Shown here: piece after piece, positions 53,990 through 62,046 of the stretch
How the letters are laid out: each line of letters begins with the position of its first letter
How positions within the stretch are numbered: the stretch's first letter is position 1
NCBI RefSeq assembly: GCF_965184065.1
Contig: NZ_OZ239098.1
DNA: 64,000 bases
Strand: one strand, 5' to 3'
Origin: Methylopumilus sp026399645
Lineage (GTDB): Bacteria > Pseudomonadota > Gammaproteobacteria > Burkholderiales > Methylophilaceae
Translations under genes and position numbers: made by a program
Notes under the pieces: generated by a model
What the model saw: the letters and a program-made list of their open reading frames with translations, nothing else
What the model was told of the DNA's origin: nothing
Database searches by the model: none

Positions 53990-54622
53990 TTATCCATGAG
54001 CAATTTTTGTGATTTCTGCAGCAGCAGCAGCTGGATCAGCAGCGCCGTAAATTGCAGCACCAGCAACAATAATAGATGCACCAGCATCTTTAACTTGCTG
54101 AGTTGTAGCAGCTTTAACACCGCCAGCAACTGAAATTTTAACGCCAGTTTTTAAACCAGCAATCATAGCTAAGTCAGCAAAAGGTGTGTGACCAGCAGCT
54201 TGTGCATCAAGACCAGTGTGAACACCGATAATTTGAACACCTGCAGCAACACATTCTTTTGTTAAAGCTTCTTTGTTTGCAACGTTGATCATGTCAACTT
54301 GAACTTCTTTACCATATTTCTTAGCAGCAGCAACTACGCCCTTGATTGTAGCAATGCCTGAAGCGCCAAGAACTGTACAGATATCTGCACCAGCTTTATA
54401 GAATGGCTCAGACTCATACTCACCTGCATCCATTGTTTTTAAGTCAACAAGGATTTGGTTCTTTGGGAATTTAGCTTTTAATGTTTCAAGAAGCTTGATA
54501 CCGTTATGCTTAATGCATGGTGTACCAATTTCAAGAATGTCTACGTGTGGAGCAACTTTAGCTGCTAATGCAACTGTTGCGTCAAAATCTAGTGAATCTA
54601 ATGCCATTTGTGTTAAAGCCAT
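53990..54622 (-). CDS. hps: 3-hexulose-6-phosphate synthase
   Basis: Key formaldehyde-fixing enzyme of the RuMP cycle: condenses formaldehyde with ribulose-5-phosphate. The 210 residues show the orotidine-5-phosphate-decarboxylase-fold motifs: D60, K62 and D65 in VDLKTMDAGEYE (59-70), EIGTPCIKHNG, and the C-terminal phosphate loop with ISVAGGVKAAT and IIVAGAAIYGA. Its composition is notably richer in Ala codons of one type (GCA/GCT) than flanking genes, as expected of a very highly expressed gene. A consensus promoter, a leader with inverted repeats and a GGAG ribosome site precede it. Also known as hxlA or rmpA. Confidence 0.97.
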   Translation of the reverse strand: MALTQMALDSLDFDATVALAAKVAPHVDILEIGTPCIKHNGIKLLETLKAKFPKNQILVDLKTMDAGEYESEPFYKAGADICTVLGASGIATIKGVVAAAKKYGKEVQVDMINVANKEALTKECVAAGVQIIGVHTGLDAQAAGHTPFADLAMIAGLKTGVKISVAGGVKAATTQQVKDAGASIIVAGAAIYGAADPAAAAAEITKIAHG

Positions 54623-54674
54623 GGTTTTTCTCCGTATTTATTACAAGTTTTCTAAAATAGTTCGTTGCTAAAAG

Positions 54675-54694
54675 GAAGTTTGAACTTCATGAAG
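54675..54694 (-). repeat. Overlapping inverted repeats in the hps leader
   Basis: GAAGTT-TG-AACTTC (54675-54688) and the palindrome CTTCATGAAG (54685-54694) overlap by four bases, just after the predicted hps transcription start. They could be an operator or alternative mRNA hairpins near the 5' end that stabilise the transcript. Confidence 0.45.
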
Positions 54695-54704
54695 CAGGGA
54701 ACCG

Positions 54705-54733
54705 ATCATATAGGGCTAATCATTTTGTGTCAA
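54705..54733 (-). promoter_or_regulatory. Consensus sigma-70 promoter of hps
   Basis: On the minus strand TTGACA (54733-54728) and TATGAT (54710-54705) are spaced by exactly 17 bases. The -35 box is perfect and the -10 box has one mismatch, giving the strongest promoter-like sequence in the window. The expected transcript start near 54698 leaves a leader of about 75 bases with GGAG just before the hps ATG. Confidence 0.8.
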
Positions 54734-54790
54734 TAATCAACCCTACTCACTCTATAGTCATTTAAGGTCATTTTTATGACAATAAGTGGC

Positions 54791-55741
54791 TTATAGTTTT
54801 TCGTTTAAAGCTATTTCGAGTTTGTTTTGATCAACTACGAAACCACGAATACCTTCTGAAAGTTTCTCAGTTGCCATCGCATCTTCGTTTAATACAAAGC
54901 GGAATTCATCCTCAGTCATTTTAGCTGGGGCTGATTTTGAAGCGCCGCCGTCTTTGAGTAACCGTGGTAAATCTCCCTGTGTTGCTTCAAGCTCTTGAAG
55001 AAGATTAGGTGCAATTGTTAAACGATCACAACCAGCTAGCGCTGTAATTTCACCAATATTTCTAAAAGAGGCACCCATCACGACTGTTTTATATCCATGC
55101 TCTTTGTAATAAGCGTAAATTTTACGAACAGATATAACGCCTGGATCTTCTTCTGATGTGTAAGTATTGCCAGTTTTAGCTTTATACCAATCAAGGATGC
55201 GGCCCACGAATGGGGATATAAGGAATACGCCAGCCTCAGCGCATGCGCGAGCTTGTCCGAAACCAAAAAGAAGTGTTAAGTTACAGTTAATGCCTTCTTT
55301 TTCTAAAATCTCGCCTGCTTTAATCCCTTCCCATGTGGAAGCCAATTTAATAAGTACGCGATCTTTTTTAACGCCAGCCTCATCGTAAAGACCAATTAAT
55401 TTTCTACCCTTTTTAACCATCGCATCAATATTGAAGGATAAGCGCGCATCTACTTCAGTAGAAATACGGCCAGGAATATGTTTTAGGATTTCAAGCCCCA
55501 CAAGAACAGCTAACTTGTCAGCTGCATCTTCAACTTGCTGAGCTTTGTCGCTGCTTTTAGATTTAGCGTATGCAATAGCTTCCTTAATCATAGGCTCACA
55601 CTGAGGGAGCGTACTTGCTTTTAATAACAAAGATGGGTTAGTGGTTGCGTCGTAAGGTTTTACTGTTTTAATTGCTTCCACGTCACCTGTGTCTGCAACG
55701 ATCGTTGTCATGCCTTTTAATTGCTCTAATAATGTTGCCAT
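54791..55741 (-). CDS. tal: Transaldolase
   Basis: Transfers a dihydroxyacetone unit between sugar phosphates; in the RuMP cycle it helps rebuild ribulose-5-phosphate. The 316-residue TalB-type (subfamily 1) enzyme has the Schiff-base lysine K132 in VLIKLASTWEGI at the same number as E. coli TalB, plus DATTNPSLLLKA near residue 31 and CNLTLLFGFGQARACAEAG (in part). It is encoded directly upstream of hps on the same strand with a 168-base gap that holds the hps promoter. Confidence 0.97.
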   Translation of the reverse strand: MATLLEQLKGMTTIVADTGDVEAIKTVKPYDATTNPSLLLKASTLPQCEPMIKEAIAYAKSKSSDKAQQVEDAADKLAVLVGLEILKHIPGRISTEVDARLSFNIDAMVKKGRKLIGLYDEAGVKKDRVLIKLASTWEGIKAGEILEKEGINCNLTLLFGFGQARACAEAGVFLISPFVGRILDWYKAKTGNTYTSEEDPGVISVRKIYAYYKEHGYKTVVMGASFRNIGEITALAGCDRLTIAPNLLQELEATQGDLPRLLKDGGASKSAPAKMTEDEFRFVLNEDAMATEKLSEGIRGFVVDQNKLEIALNEKL

Positions 55742-55786
55742 TGCTTTAAATCTCCAAAAAATGATGTCTTTGAAATCGGATCGTAA

Positions 55787-55815
55787 ATTATATATGAATT
55801 GACTCTCAATCCTAA
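55787..55815 (-). promoter_or_regulatory. Possible tal promoter
   Basis: Perfect -10 TATAAT (minus strand 55792-55787) 46 bases before the tal ATG, with TTAGGA at 55815-55810 as a weak -35 box at 17-base spacing. The weak -35 suggests help from an activator; a perfect palindrome begins 7 bases further upstream. Confidence 0.45.
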
Positions 55816-55821
55816 GATTTC

Positions 55822-55833
55822 AAAACATGTTTT
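55822..55833. repeat. Palindrome AAAACATGTTTT, candidate regulator site upstream of tal
   Basis: A perfect 12-base palindrome located just upstream of the presumed tal -35 box, a position suited to an activator. Its core AACATGTT occurs again at 55959-55966 in the same intergenic region. No regulator can be named from this. Confidence 0.4.
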
Positions 55834-55958
55834 ACGCTTTAAATCACTAATTTTGGAGTAAACCTAGCATTTCTTCATAAAAATAAATATGAATATTACA
55901 TTTTAATGAAAATTAACAGACTTTAATGCTTTTTAAATGCATTTTAAGTATATTTAGC

Positions 55959-55966
55959 AACATGTT
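55959..55966. repeat. Second AACATGTT palindrome, next to the possible ppsA -10 box
   Basis: Perfect 8-base palindrome sharing the core of the 55822-55833 site, 137 bases away. It lies one base before the TATAAT at 55968-55973, so a bound protein would overlap the putative ppsA promoter. Confidence 0.35.
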
Positions 55967-56214
55967 TTATAATATGATGCTTAGTTTTATACCCTTTTTC
56001 ACCCTCCACAATCACCAGCACATTAAACCAAAACACTAGGATGAGGATTCAGATGACAATAAGGTGTTAATTTGGCAAAATGACGTCTTTTTAAGACGCC
56101 TCACATTAAAGATTTTTGAAGTTAACCGTCTTTGTCTTAAAAACCAATTAAACTAAAACACCATTACTAAAAATTAAATTCTAAGTTCTTCAAGTTACTA
56201 ACCTAAGGGCCTTT

Positions 56215-58578
56215 ATGTCAGCACATGTCATTCCACTAGAAAATCTCCGAAATACAGATGTTGGGTCTGTTGGAGGAAAGAATGCATCTCTAGGTGAAAT
56301 GATTTCTCAACTTCATGCTAAAGGTGTTCGAGTACCTACTGGATTCGCAACCACAGCGCATGCATTTAGAGAATTTTTAGCCCATAACGCGCTTGACGAA
56401 AAGATTGCTAACGAACTTAAAACATTAAATACAGACGATACTTCTGCGCTCGCAATTAGCGGAAAAAAAGTAAGGCAATGGATTATTGGCACACCCTTCC
56501 CGTCTTCTTTAGAAAAAGCCATTGAAGAAAACTACACACGACTCACAAAGAATTCTGCAGAAGGAATGACTTTCGCAGTGAGATCCTCTGCCACCGCAGA
56601 AGACTTACCTGATGCCTCCTTTGCAGGCCAGCAAGAAAGTTTTTTAAATATCCATGGTGTAGAAAATATTAAACATGCGATCAAAGAAGTTTTTGCGTCA
56701 CTCTATAATGATCGCGCTATTTCATATCGCGTTCATAAAGGTTTCGTGCATGCTGATGTTGCAATTTCAGCAGGTGTGCAACAGATGGTAAGAAGTGATA
56801 TTGGCTGCTCAGGTGTAATGTTTACGATCGACACCGAGTCTGGATTTAAAGATGTTGTATTTATCACCGCCTCTTATGGCTTAGGTGAAACGGTTGTTCA
56901 GGGGGCTGTTAATCCAGACGAATTTTACGTCTTCAAACCTCTTTTAAAAGAAGGTAAACCAGCAATCGTCAGACGCTCCATTGGATCTAAAAAAATTAAA
57001 ATGGTTTTTAGTGATGCGACACAAGCTGGAAAAAGTACACATACGATTGATGTAGATCCTAAAGAAAGTGATTCGTTTAGCTTAAACGATCAAGATATTC
57101 TAGAGCTTGCTCAATATGCAGTCACTATTGAATCTCATTATGGATGTCCTATGGATATTGAATGGGGTAGAAATGGTTTAGATGGAAAAATTTATATCCT
57201 CCAGGCAAGACCTGAAACTGTAAAGTCTCAATCAAAAAACGCAGTTGAAGTTTTTAAATTAAAGGGCACTGGTAAGGCAATTGTTGCTGGACGTGCGGTC
57301 ACCCAAAAAATTGGTGTTGGTCCCGTTCGCATTGTGAAAGATCCATCTGAAATGCATTCCGTGCAACCTGGTGATGTTCTAGTCGCAGATATGACTGATC
57401 CCAATTGGGAACCTGTCATGAAAAGAGCTTCAGCACTCGTTACTAACCGAGGTGGTCGCACATGTCATGCCGCGATCATTGCGCGCGAGCTTGGTATTCC
57501 AGCTATTGTAGGAAGTGTCGATGCAACTGAGCTTCTTCAGGAAGGTGAGATTGTCACCGTATGTTGTTCAGAAGGTGAAACTGGATTTGTTTTTCAAGGT
57601 GCCCTTGAATATGAGGTGAATACAGAAAAAGAAACTGTCCTTTCTACCCCTCCGGTCAAAATTATGATGAATGTTGGCAATCCAGATATGGCATTTACAT
57701 TTGCTCAAACACCAAATGATGGCGTCGGTTTAGCGCGTCTAGAATTTGTGATTAATAATATGATTGGGATTCACCCTAAAGCCATTTTAAATTATGCCGC
57801 CATGCCGCAAGATATTCAAAAACAAATCGCACATCGTGCGCGCGGCTATGCCAATCCAAAACAATTTTATATCGATAAAGTGGCTGAGGGTGTTGCAACG
57901 ATTGCAGCAGCGTTTTACCCAAAACCCGTGATCGTAAGAACCTCTGACTTCAAATCGAATGAGTATAAAAAATTAGTAGGTGGAGATATTTACGAGCCAG
58001 ATGAAGAAAATCCAATGATCGGTTTTAGAGGTGCGGCACGTTATATGTCAGAAGATTTTAAAGAGTGTTTCGTCATGGAATGCCAAGCTATGAAAAAGGT
58101 ACGTGAAACATTAGGCTTAACAAATGTTGAAATCATGATTCCATTTGTGAGAACACTGGAAGAAGCAAAAGAAGTGACATCAATCATGGAAGCAAACGGA
58201 CTTAAACGCGGGGAGCACGGACTTCGTTTAATTATGATGTGTGAAGTGCCGTCTAACGCAATCTTAGCTGAAGCATTTCTTGAGTACTTCGATGGATTCT
58301 CAATTGGATCAAATGATTTAACTCAACTGACATTGGGCACCGATCGCGACTCTGGTATTTTGGCAGATGGTTTTGATGAAAGAAATGATGCAGTAAAATT
58401 TTTAATTCAAATGGCAATTAAAGCCGCTAAAAAAACAAAGAAATATATTGGGATTTGTGGCCAAGGTCCATCAGATCATCCCGACTTTGCTGAATGGCTT
58501 GTTAAAGAAGGTATTTCATCTATGTCACTCAATCCTGATACAGTGATCAGTACCTGGAAACGTATTAGCCAAAAATAA
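56215..58578 (+). CDS. ppsA: Phosphoenolpyruvate synthase
   Basis: Converts pyruvate and ATP to PEP, AMP and phosphate, feeding gluconeogenesis. The 787 residues comprise an N-terminal ATP-grasp domain (SVGGKNASLGEM, FAVRSSATAEDLPDASFAGQ), a central phosphohistidine domain with the carrier His in GGRTCHAAIIARELGIPA, and a C-terminal PEP/pyruvate barrel (NVEIMIPFVRTLEEA, GICGQGPSDHPDFAEWL). The ATG at 56215 is the standard start. It overlaps ppsR by one base. In a RuMP organism it returns C3 units from sugar cleavage to hexose phosphates. Confidence 0.97.
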   Translation: MSAHVIPLENLRNTDVGSVGGKNASLGEMISQLHAKGVRVPTGFATTAHAFREFLAHNALDEKIANELKTLNTDDTSALAISGKKVRQWIIGTPFPSSLEKAIEENYTRLTKNSAEGMTFAVRSSATAEDLPDASFAGQQESFLNIHGVENIKHAIKEVFASLYNDRAISYRVHKGFVHADVAISAGVQQMVRSDIGCSGVMFTIDTESGFKDVVFITASYGLGETVVQGAVNPDEFYVFKPLLKEGKPAIVRRSIGSKKIKMVFSDATQAGKSTHTIDVDPKESDSFSLNDQDILELAQYAVTIESHYGCPMDIEWGRNGLDGKIYILQARPETVKSQSKNAVEVFKLKGTGKAIVAGRAVTQKIGVGPVRIVKDPSEMHSVQPGDVLVADMTDPNWEPVMKRASALVTNRGGRTCHAAIIARELGIPAIVGSVDATELLQEGEIVTVCCSEGETGFVFQGALEYEVNTEKETVLSTPPVKIMMNVGNPDMAFTFAQTPNDGVGLARLEFVINNMIGIHPKAILNYAAMPQDIQKQIAHRARGYANPKQFYIDKVAEGVATIAAAFYPKPVIVRTSDFKSNEYKKLVGGDIYEPDEENPMIGFRGAARYMSEDFKECFVMECQAMKKVRETLGLTNVEIMIPFVRTLEEAKEVTSIMEANGLKRGEHGLRLIMMCEVPSNAILAEAFLEYFDGFSIGSNDLTQLTLGTDRDSGILADGFDERNDAVKFLIQMAIKAAKKTKKYIGICGQGPSDHPDFAEWLVKEGISSMSLNPDTVISTWKRISQK

Positions 58579-59393
58579 TGTCACAACAAAAAAGAACAGC
58601 GTTCTTTATCTCAGATGGAACAGGCATTACAGCTGGCGCATTAGGCCAACTTTTAGCACACTTTCCAGATACACAATTCACGCAAATTAGAATTCCATTT
58701 ACTGATTCAGATGCCAAAGTGGATGATGCGCAAAAACGTATCGTCAATGCAAGAATGGAAAATGGGCAAAGACCCATTGTCATCATGTCGATTGGCAATC
58801 AAAAACTTCGCGCTGAACTTAAAGAAGTTGATGCTTACTACATCGATCTTTTTGATTCATTTATTGATCCTTTAGGTGTGGAATTAAAAGAAGAACCACT
58901 GACACGGCCGGGTGTGGCACATAGTATTTCAGGTACTAATTATTCAGACAGAATGGAAGCAATTAATTTTGCATTAGGCCACGATGACGGCATGACACAT
59001 AATGGTTTAAATCAAGCCAATGTCATTTTAGTGGGCGTATCAAGATCAGGCAAAACACCGACAAGTATTTATCTCGCGATGCAATTTGGTATTAAAGCCG
59101 CTAACTATCCCCTAACGCCTGAAGATTTTGAAAGAAAAGCGCTACCGCCTATTTTAGAAGGCTATATTGATAAAATTTTCGGGCTAACAATACAAGCAGA
59201 TCGCTTAAGTAGCCTTCGAAGTGAAAGACGCCCAAATAGTACATATGCTTCGCTTGATAACTGCAGAAAAGAAATTACTGATTGTGAAAATCTTATGAAG
59301 CGAGCAGGCATTCCTTGGGCAGATTCGACCACACGCTCAGTCGAAGAGCTATCAGCTATCATCCTACAAAAAATCCGCCAACCAAATACCTAA
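58578..59393 (+). CDS. ppsR: PEP synthase regulatory protein (kinase/pyrophosphorylase, DUF299)
   Basis: Bifunctional regulator that inactivates PEP synthase by ADP-dependent phosphorylation of a threonine and reactivates it by phosphate-dependent dephosphorylation. The 271 residues begin with the family motif RTAFFISDGTGITAGALGQ and contain the P-loop-like ILVGVSRSGKTPTSIYLAMQ and the C-terminal YASLDNCRKEI. Its ATG overlaps the ppsA stop (TAATG), so the enzyme and its regulator are translationally coupled. Confidence 0.96.
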   Translation: MSQQKRTAFFISDGTGITAGALGQLLAHFPDTQFTQIRIPFTDSDAKVDDAQKRIVNARMENGQRPIVIMSIGNQKLRAELKEVDAYYIDLFDSFIDPLGVELKEEPLTRPGVAHSISGTNYSDRMEAINFALGHDDGMTHNGLNQANVILVGVSRSGKTPTSIYLAMQFGIKAANYPLTPEDFERKALPPILEGYIDKIFGLTIQADRLSSLRSERRPNSTYASLDNCRKEITDCENLMKRAGIPWADSTTRSVEELSAIILQKIRQPNT

Positions 59394-59399
59394 AACGTA

Positions 59400-59933
59400 T
59401 TACCTTAATTCGGCTTTAATTTTATCTACTATCTCAGGTGAGTCGGGTGTGACATCACTCGTAAATGCATATACTTTTTTACCTTGGGGCAATATTAAGT
59501 ATTTATGAAAATTCCATTGAGGCATTGAGCCTGAGGCCTTAATGAGCTCTTGATAGAATGGATTTGCATTTTTACCAGTGACGTTTGATTTTGATGTCAT
59601 TGGAAATTCAACCGCATAAGTTAATTTACAAAAATCTTTAACTTCTTTATCAGTACTTAACTCTTGATTAAAGTCATTAGATGGAAAACCGATCACTAAT
59701 AAACCTTTACTATGATATTTCTTATAAAGCGCTTCTAAAGCATTAAATTGTGGCGTAAATCCACATTTACTTGCAGTATTCACGACTAATATAGGTTTTG
59801 ACTGATAATCACATAAACTAATCTTCTCACCTTGTAGTGTATTAAATTGATGGTCATACAAAGGAAGGCAAGCTGCATAGGACATAACAGGAATCATCCA
59901 GAAAAGTAGTAAAGATTTTAAAAAGTTATTCAT
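59400..59933 (-). CDS. Exported glutathione peroxidase family protein
   Basis: Thiol peroxidase of the glutathione peroxidase superfamily, 177 residues. The catalytic Cys is in LVVNTASKCGFTPQFNALEAL (in part), the other family motifs are VIGFPSNDFNQEL with the conserved Gln/Asn environment and MPQWNFHKYLI with the catalytic Trp and Asn. It is the Cys form, not selenocysteine. Unlike many bacterial GPx proteins it starts with a signal peptide (residues 1-20, LLLFWMIPVMSYAA), so it should act in the periplasm, perhaps with thioredoxin-like donors. It is convergent with ppsR. Confidence 0.9.
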   Translation of the reverse strand: MNNFLKSLLLFWMIPVMSYAACLPLYDHQFNTLQGEKISLCDYQSKPILVVNTASKCGFTPQFNALEALYKKYHSKGLLVIGFPSNDFNQELSTDKEVKDFCKLTYAVEFPMTSKSNVTGKNANPFYQELIKASGSMPQWNFHKYLILPQGKKVYAFTSDVTPDSPEIVDKIKAELR

Positions 59934-59993
59934 GAACTAATTATCCTAAAATAATGTCAGATAGACAATCCATTAATGAAATAATTCAAAAAT

Positions 59994-60515
59994 ATGAAAA
60001 AAATTAAATCTTTCTTTGTTATTTTACTTTTGAGTTTTATATCTACCAATGCCCAATCTGCCAATGACTATCTTATTTATGTAAGTAATTTTTATGATAA
60101 ACATCCTACGCATATTAAAGTTTATCGCTCGGGTTATTGGGTCAATCAAGCTACTATTTTAAAAAATTCAAGTAAAGCAATTTTTACTTCAAGTGCTAAT
60201 TGTGAAAAGAATCAATATGGCAAACTGATTTTATCATTAGAGCCTAAAATTTTTTATAACCCCCTTATGACTACACTCTATGGTGGTATTACAGCTAAAA
60301 TTTATGGGCATGATGGCAAAATTATCACAACAATATACTCTGAGGATGAGACGCAAGGAATTCTAACTGTGCTTTATGAAAAATTGGTTGATAAACTTTA
60401 CAAAAAAATTCTAATACAACTTCAAAATCAAATCAGCACTAACGAGGCTATTAATTTATATTTACAAAAAAACAGCGAACCCATCGAAGGCACCTTTTGT
60501 TCCATACTCAACTAA
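59994..60515 (+). CDS. Exported protein of unknown function
   Basis: A 173-residue protein with a clear signal peptide (MKKIKSFFVILLLSFISTNAQS, cleavage near residue 22). The mature part is mixed alpha/beta by appearance, with two cysteines (in SANCEKNQ and GTFCSIL) that could form a disulfide in the periplasm. I do not recognise a family. It is divergent from the glutathione peroxidase gene (60-base gap) and converges on fumarase with a 7-base gap. Codon use and A+T content look like the neighbours. Confidence 0.7.
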   Translation: MKKIKSFFVILLLSFISTNAQSANDYLIYVSNFYDKHPTHIKVYRSGYWVNQATILKNSSKAIFTSSANCEKNQYGKLILSLEPKIFYNPLMTTLYGGITAKIYGHDGKIITTIYSEDETQGILTVLYEKLVDKLYKKILIQLQNQISTNEAINLYLQKNSEPIEGTFCSILN

Positions 60516-60522
60516 ATTCTTA

Positions 60523-62043
60523 TTAAGTAGCTGTAAGAGGTATTGCTTTATTTTTCCAGCGTGTTGGGGCTTCAGAATAAATAGACTTACCGTGAGTATC
60601 GATAGATACCATTACTGGCATATCTTTCACTTCAAATTCATATATGGCTTCCATGCCTAACTCAGGAAATGCAACTATCTTAGATGACGTAATGGCTTTT
60701 GAAACTAGATAAGCCGCGCCTCCAACTGCGCTCAAGTAAACGGATTGATATTTTTTGATTGTCTGCACGGCACTTTCACCGCGTTCTGCCTTTCCAATCG
60801 TGCCCATAATACCCAAGTCAGCTAACATCATTTCCATAAATTGATCCATACGAGAGGCTGTGGTAGGTCCCGCTGGGCCTATCACTTCATTGCGAACAGC
60901 ATCAACAGGCCCCACATAATAAATAAATTTATTTTCTAAACTTACCCCAACAGGTAAAGCCTCTCCCTTCTTAAGAAGATCAGCAATTTTCTTATGCGCA
61001 CCATCTCTTGCAGTAAGTAATTTTCCAGATAATAAAAGTAAGTCTCCTTCTTTCCATTCTTCGATTGATTTTTTATCAATAGAATCAAGATTAATTCTTT
61101 TAGCATCTTTTTGAGCGGCCCAAGTATCTTGAGGCCATAAATTTAAATCAGGTATTTTAAAATATGCTGGGCCTTTGCCATCCAAGGTGAAATGTGTATG
61201 CCTCGTAGCTGCACAATTCGGTATTAATGCAATTGGCAAAGACGAAGCGTGACAAGGATAATCGATGATTTTAACGTCAAGTACTGTGGTAAGACCGCCA
61301 AAGCCTTGCGCGCCTATACCTAGCTGATTTATTTTATTATAAAGTTCAATGCGTAACTCTTCAGTCCTATTCTTTGCACCACGCTTAACGAGTGACTGAA
61401 TATCAATCGGTAACATCAGTGACTCTTTTGCCATTAACATCGCTTTTTCAGAAGACCCTCCAATGCCAATGCCAATCACACCAGGTGGGCACCAGCCCGA
61501 TCCCATCTCAGGAATAACTTTTAAAACCCAATCTACAATACTATCCGATGGGTTGAGTGTTATGAATTGAGCTTTATTTTCTGAGCCTCCACCTTTTGCA
61601 CTGATAGAAATACTTACTTTGTCACCTTTGATTAACTTCACGTGCGTGATTGCGGGTGTATTGTCTTTTGTGTTCTGCCTCTTGCCAGCAGGATCTGAAA
61701 CCATCGACGGGCGGAGAGGATTATCTTGATTTGAATAAGCGCGTTTGACCCCTTCATTCACCATATCTTCAATTGAAAGATCAGATTCCCACTCAACATT
61801 CATTCCAACTTCAACAAAGGCAATCACAATGCCTGTGTCCTGGCATATAGGTCTATGGCCTAAGGCACTCATTTTTGAACTCGTAAGAATCTGAAGCATG
61901 GCATCTTTAGCTGGAACAGATGTTTCTTTTTCATATGCTTCACGCATAGACAAAATAAAATCTTCTGAATGATAGTAAGAAATAAATTGCAAAGCATCAC
62001 TGATGCTCTCGATAAAATTTTCTTTTTGAATTACAGTCTTCAT
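60523..62043 (-). CDS. fumA: Fumarate hydratase class I (iron-sulfur)
   Basis: [4Fe-4S] hydratase interconverting fumarate and malate in the TCA cycle. The 506-residue single-chain form carries both the alpha and beta domains. Cluster cysteines are visible in HRPICQDTGI, GSGWCPPGVIGIGIGG and IPNCAATRHTHF; the beta domain has the GPAGPTTASRMDQFMEMML block. It is oxygen-sensitive, unlike class II FumC. It begins 3 bases after acnB, so the two iron-sulfur hydratases are probably co-expressed. Confidence 0.95.
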   Translation of the reverse strand: MKTVIQKENFIESISDALQFISYYHSEDFILSMREAYEKETSVPAKDAMLQILTSSKMSALGHRPICQDTGIVIAFVEVGMNVEWESDLSIEDMVNEGVKRAYSNQDNPLRPSMVSDPAGKRQNTKDNTPAITHVKLIKGDKVSISISAKGGGSENKAQFITLNPSDSIVDWVLKVIPEMGSGWCPPGVIGIGIGGSSEKAMLMAKESLMLPIDIQSLVKRGAKNRTEELRIELYNKINQLGIGAQGFGGLTTVLDVKIIDYPCHASSLPIALIPNCAATRHTHFTLDGKGPAYFKIPDLNLWPQDTWAAQKDAKRINLDSIDKKSIEEWKEGDLLLLSGKLLTARDGAHKKIADLLKKGEALPVGVSLENKFIYYVGPVDAVRNEVIGPAGPTTASRMDQFMEMMLADLGIMGTIGKAERGESAVQTIKKYQSVYLSAVGGAAYLVSKAITSSKIVAFPELGMEAIYEFEVKDMPVMVSIDTHGKSIYSEAPTRWKNKAIPLTAT

Positions 62044-62046
62044 ATA

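Larger units (their letters stand above)
55742..56214. promoter_or_regulatory. Divergent regulatory region between tal and ppsA
   Basis: This 473-base stretch holds no plausible gene and is very A+T-rich. On the tal side a TATAAT box (minus strand, 55792-55787) has a weak -35 (TTAGGA, 55815-55810) at 17 bases. On the ppsA side there is a TATAAT at 55968-55973 without a clear -35 box, which would give a leader of roughly 240 bases; a 6-bp hairpin (CGTCTT/AAGACG, 56084-56098) lies inside that leader. Two related ACATGT palindromes, listed separately, flank these elements. Confidence 0.55.

Noticed and set aside
55787..55973. The two ACATGT palindromes considered as part of a CRISPR or mobile-element end
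   Set aside because: There are only two short palindromes without regular spacing, target duplications or nearby transposase or cas genes; a regulatory explanation is simpler.
59400..59933. Possible selenocysteine in the glutathione peroxidase
   Set aside because: The catalytic position is an ordinary Cys codon and there is no in-frame TGA at the active site.
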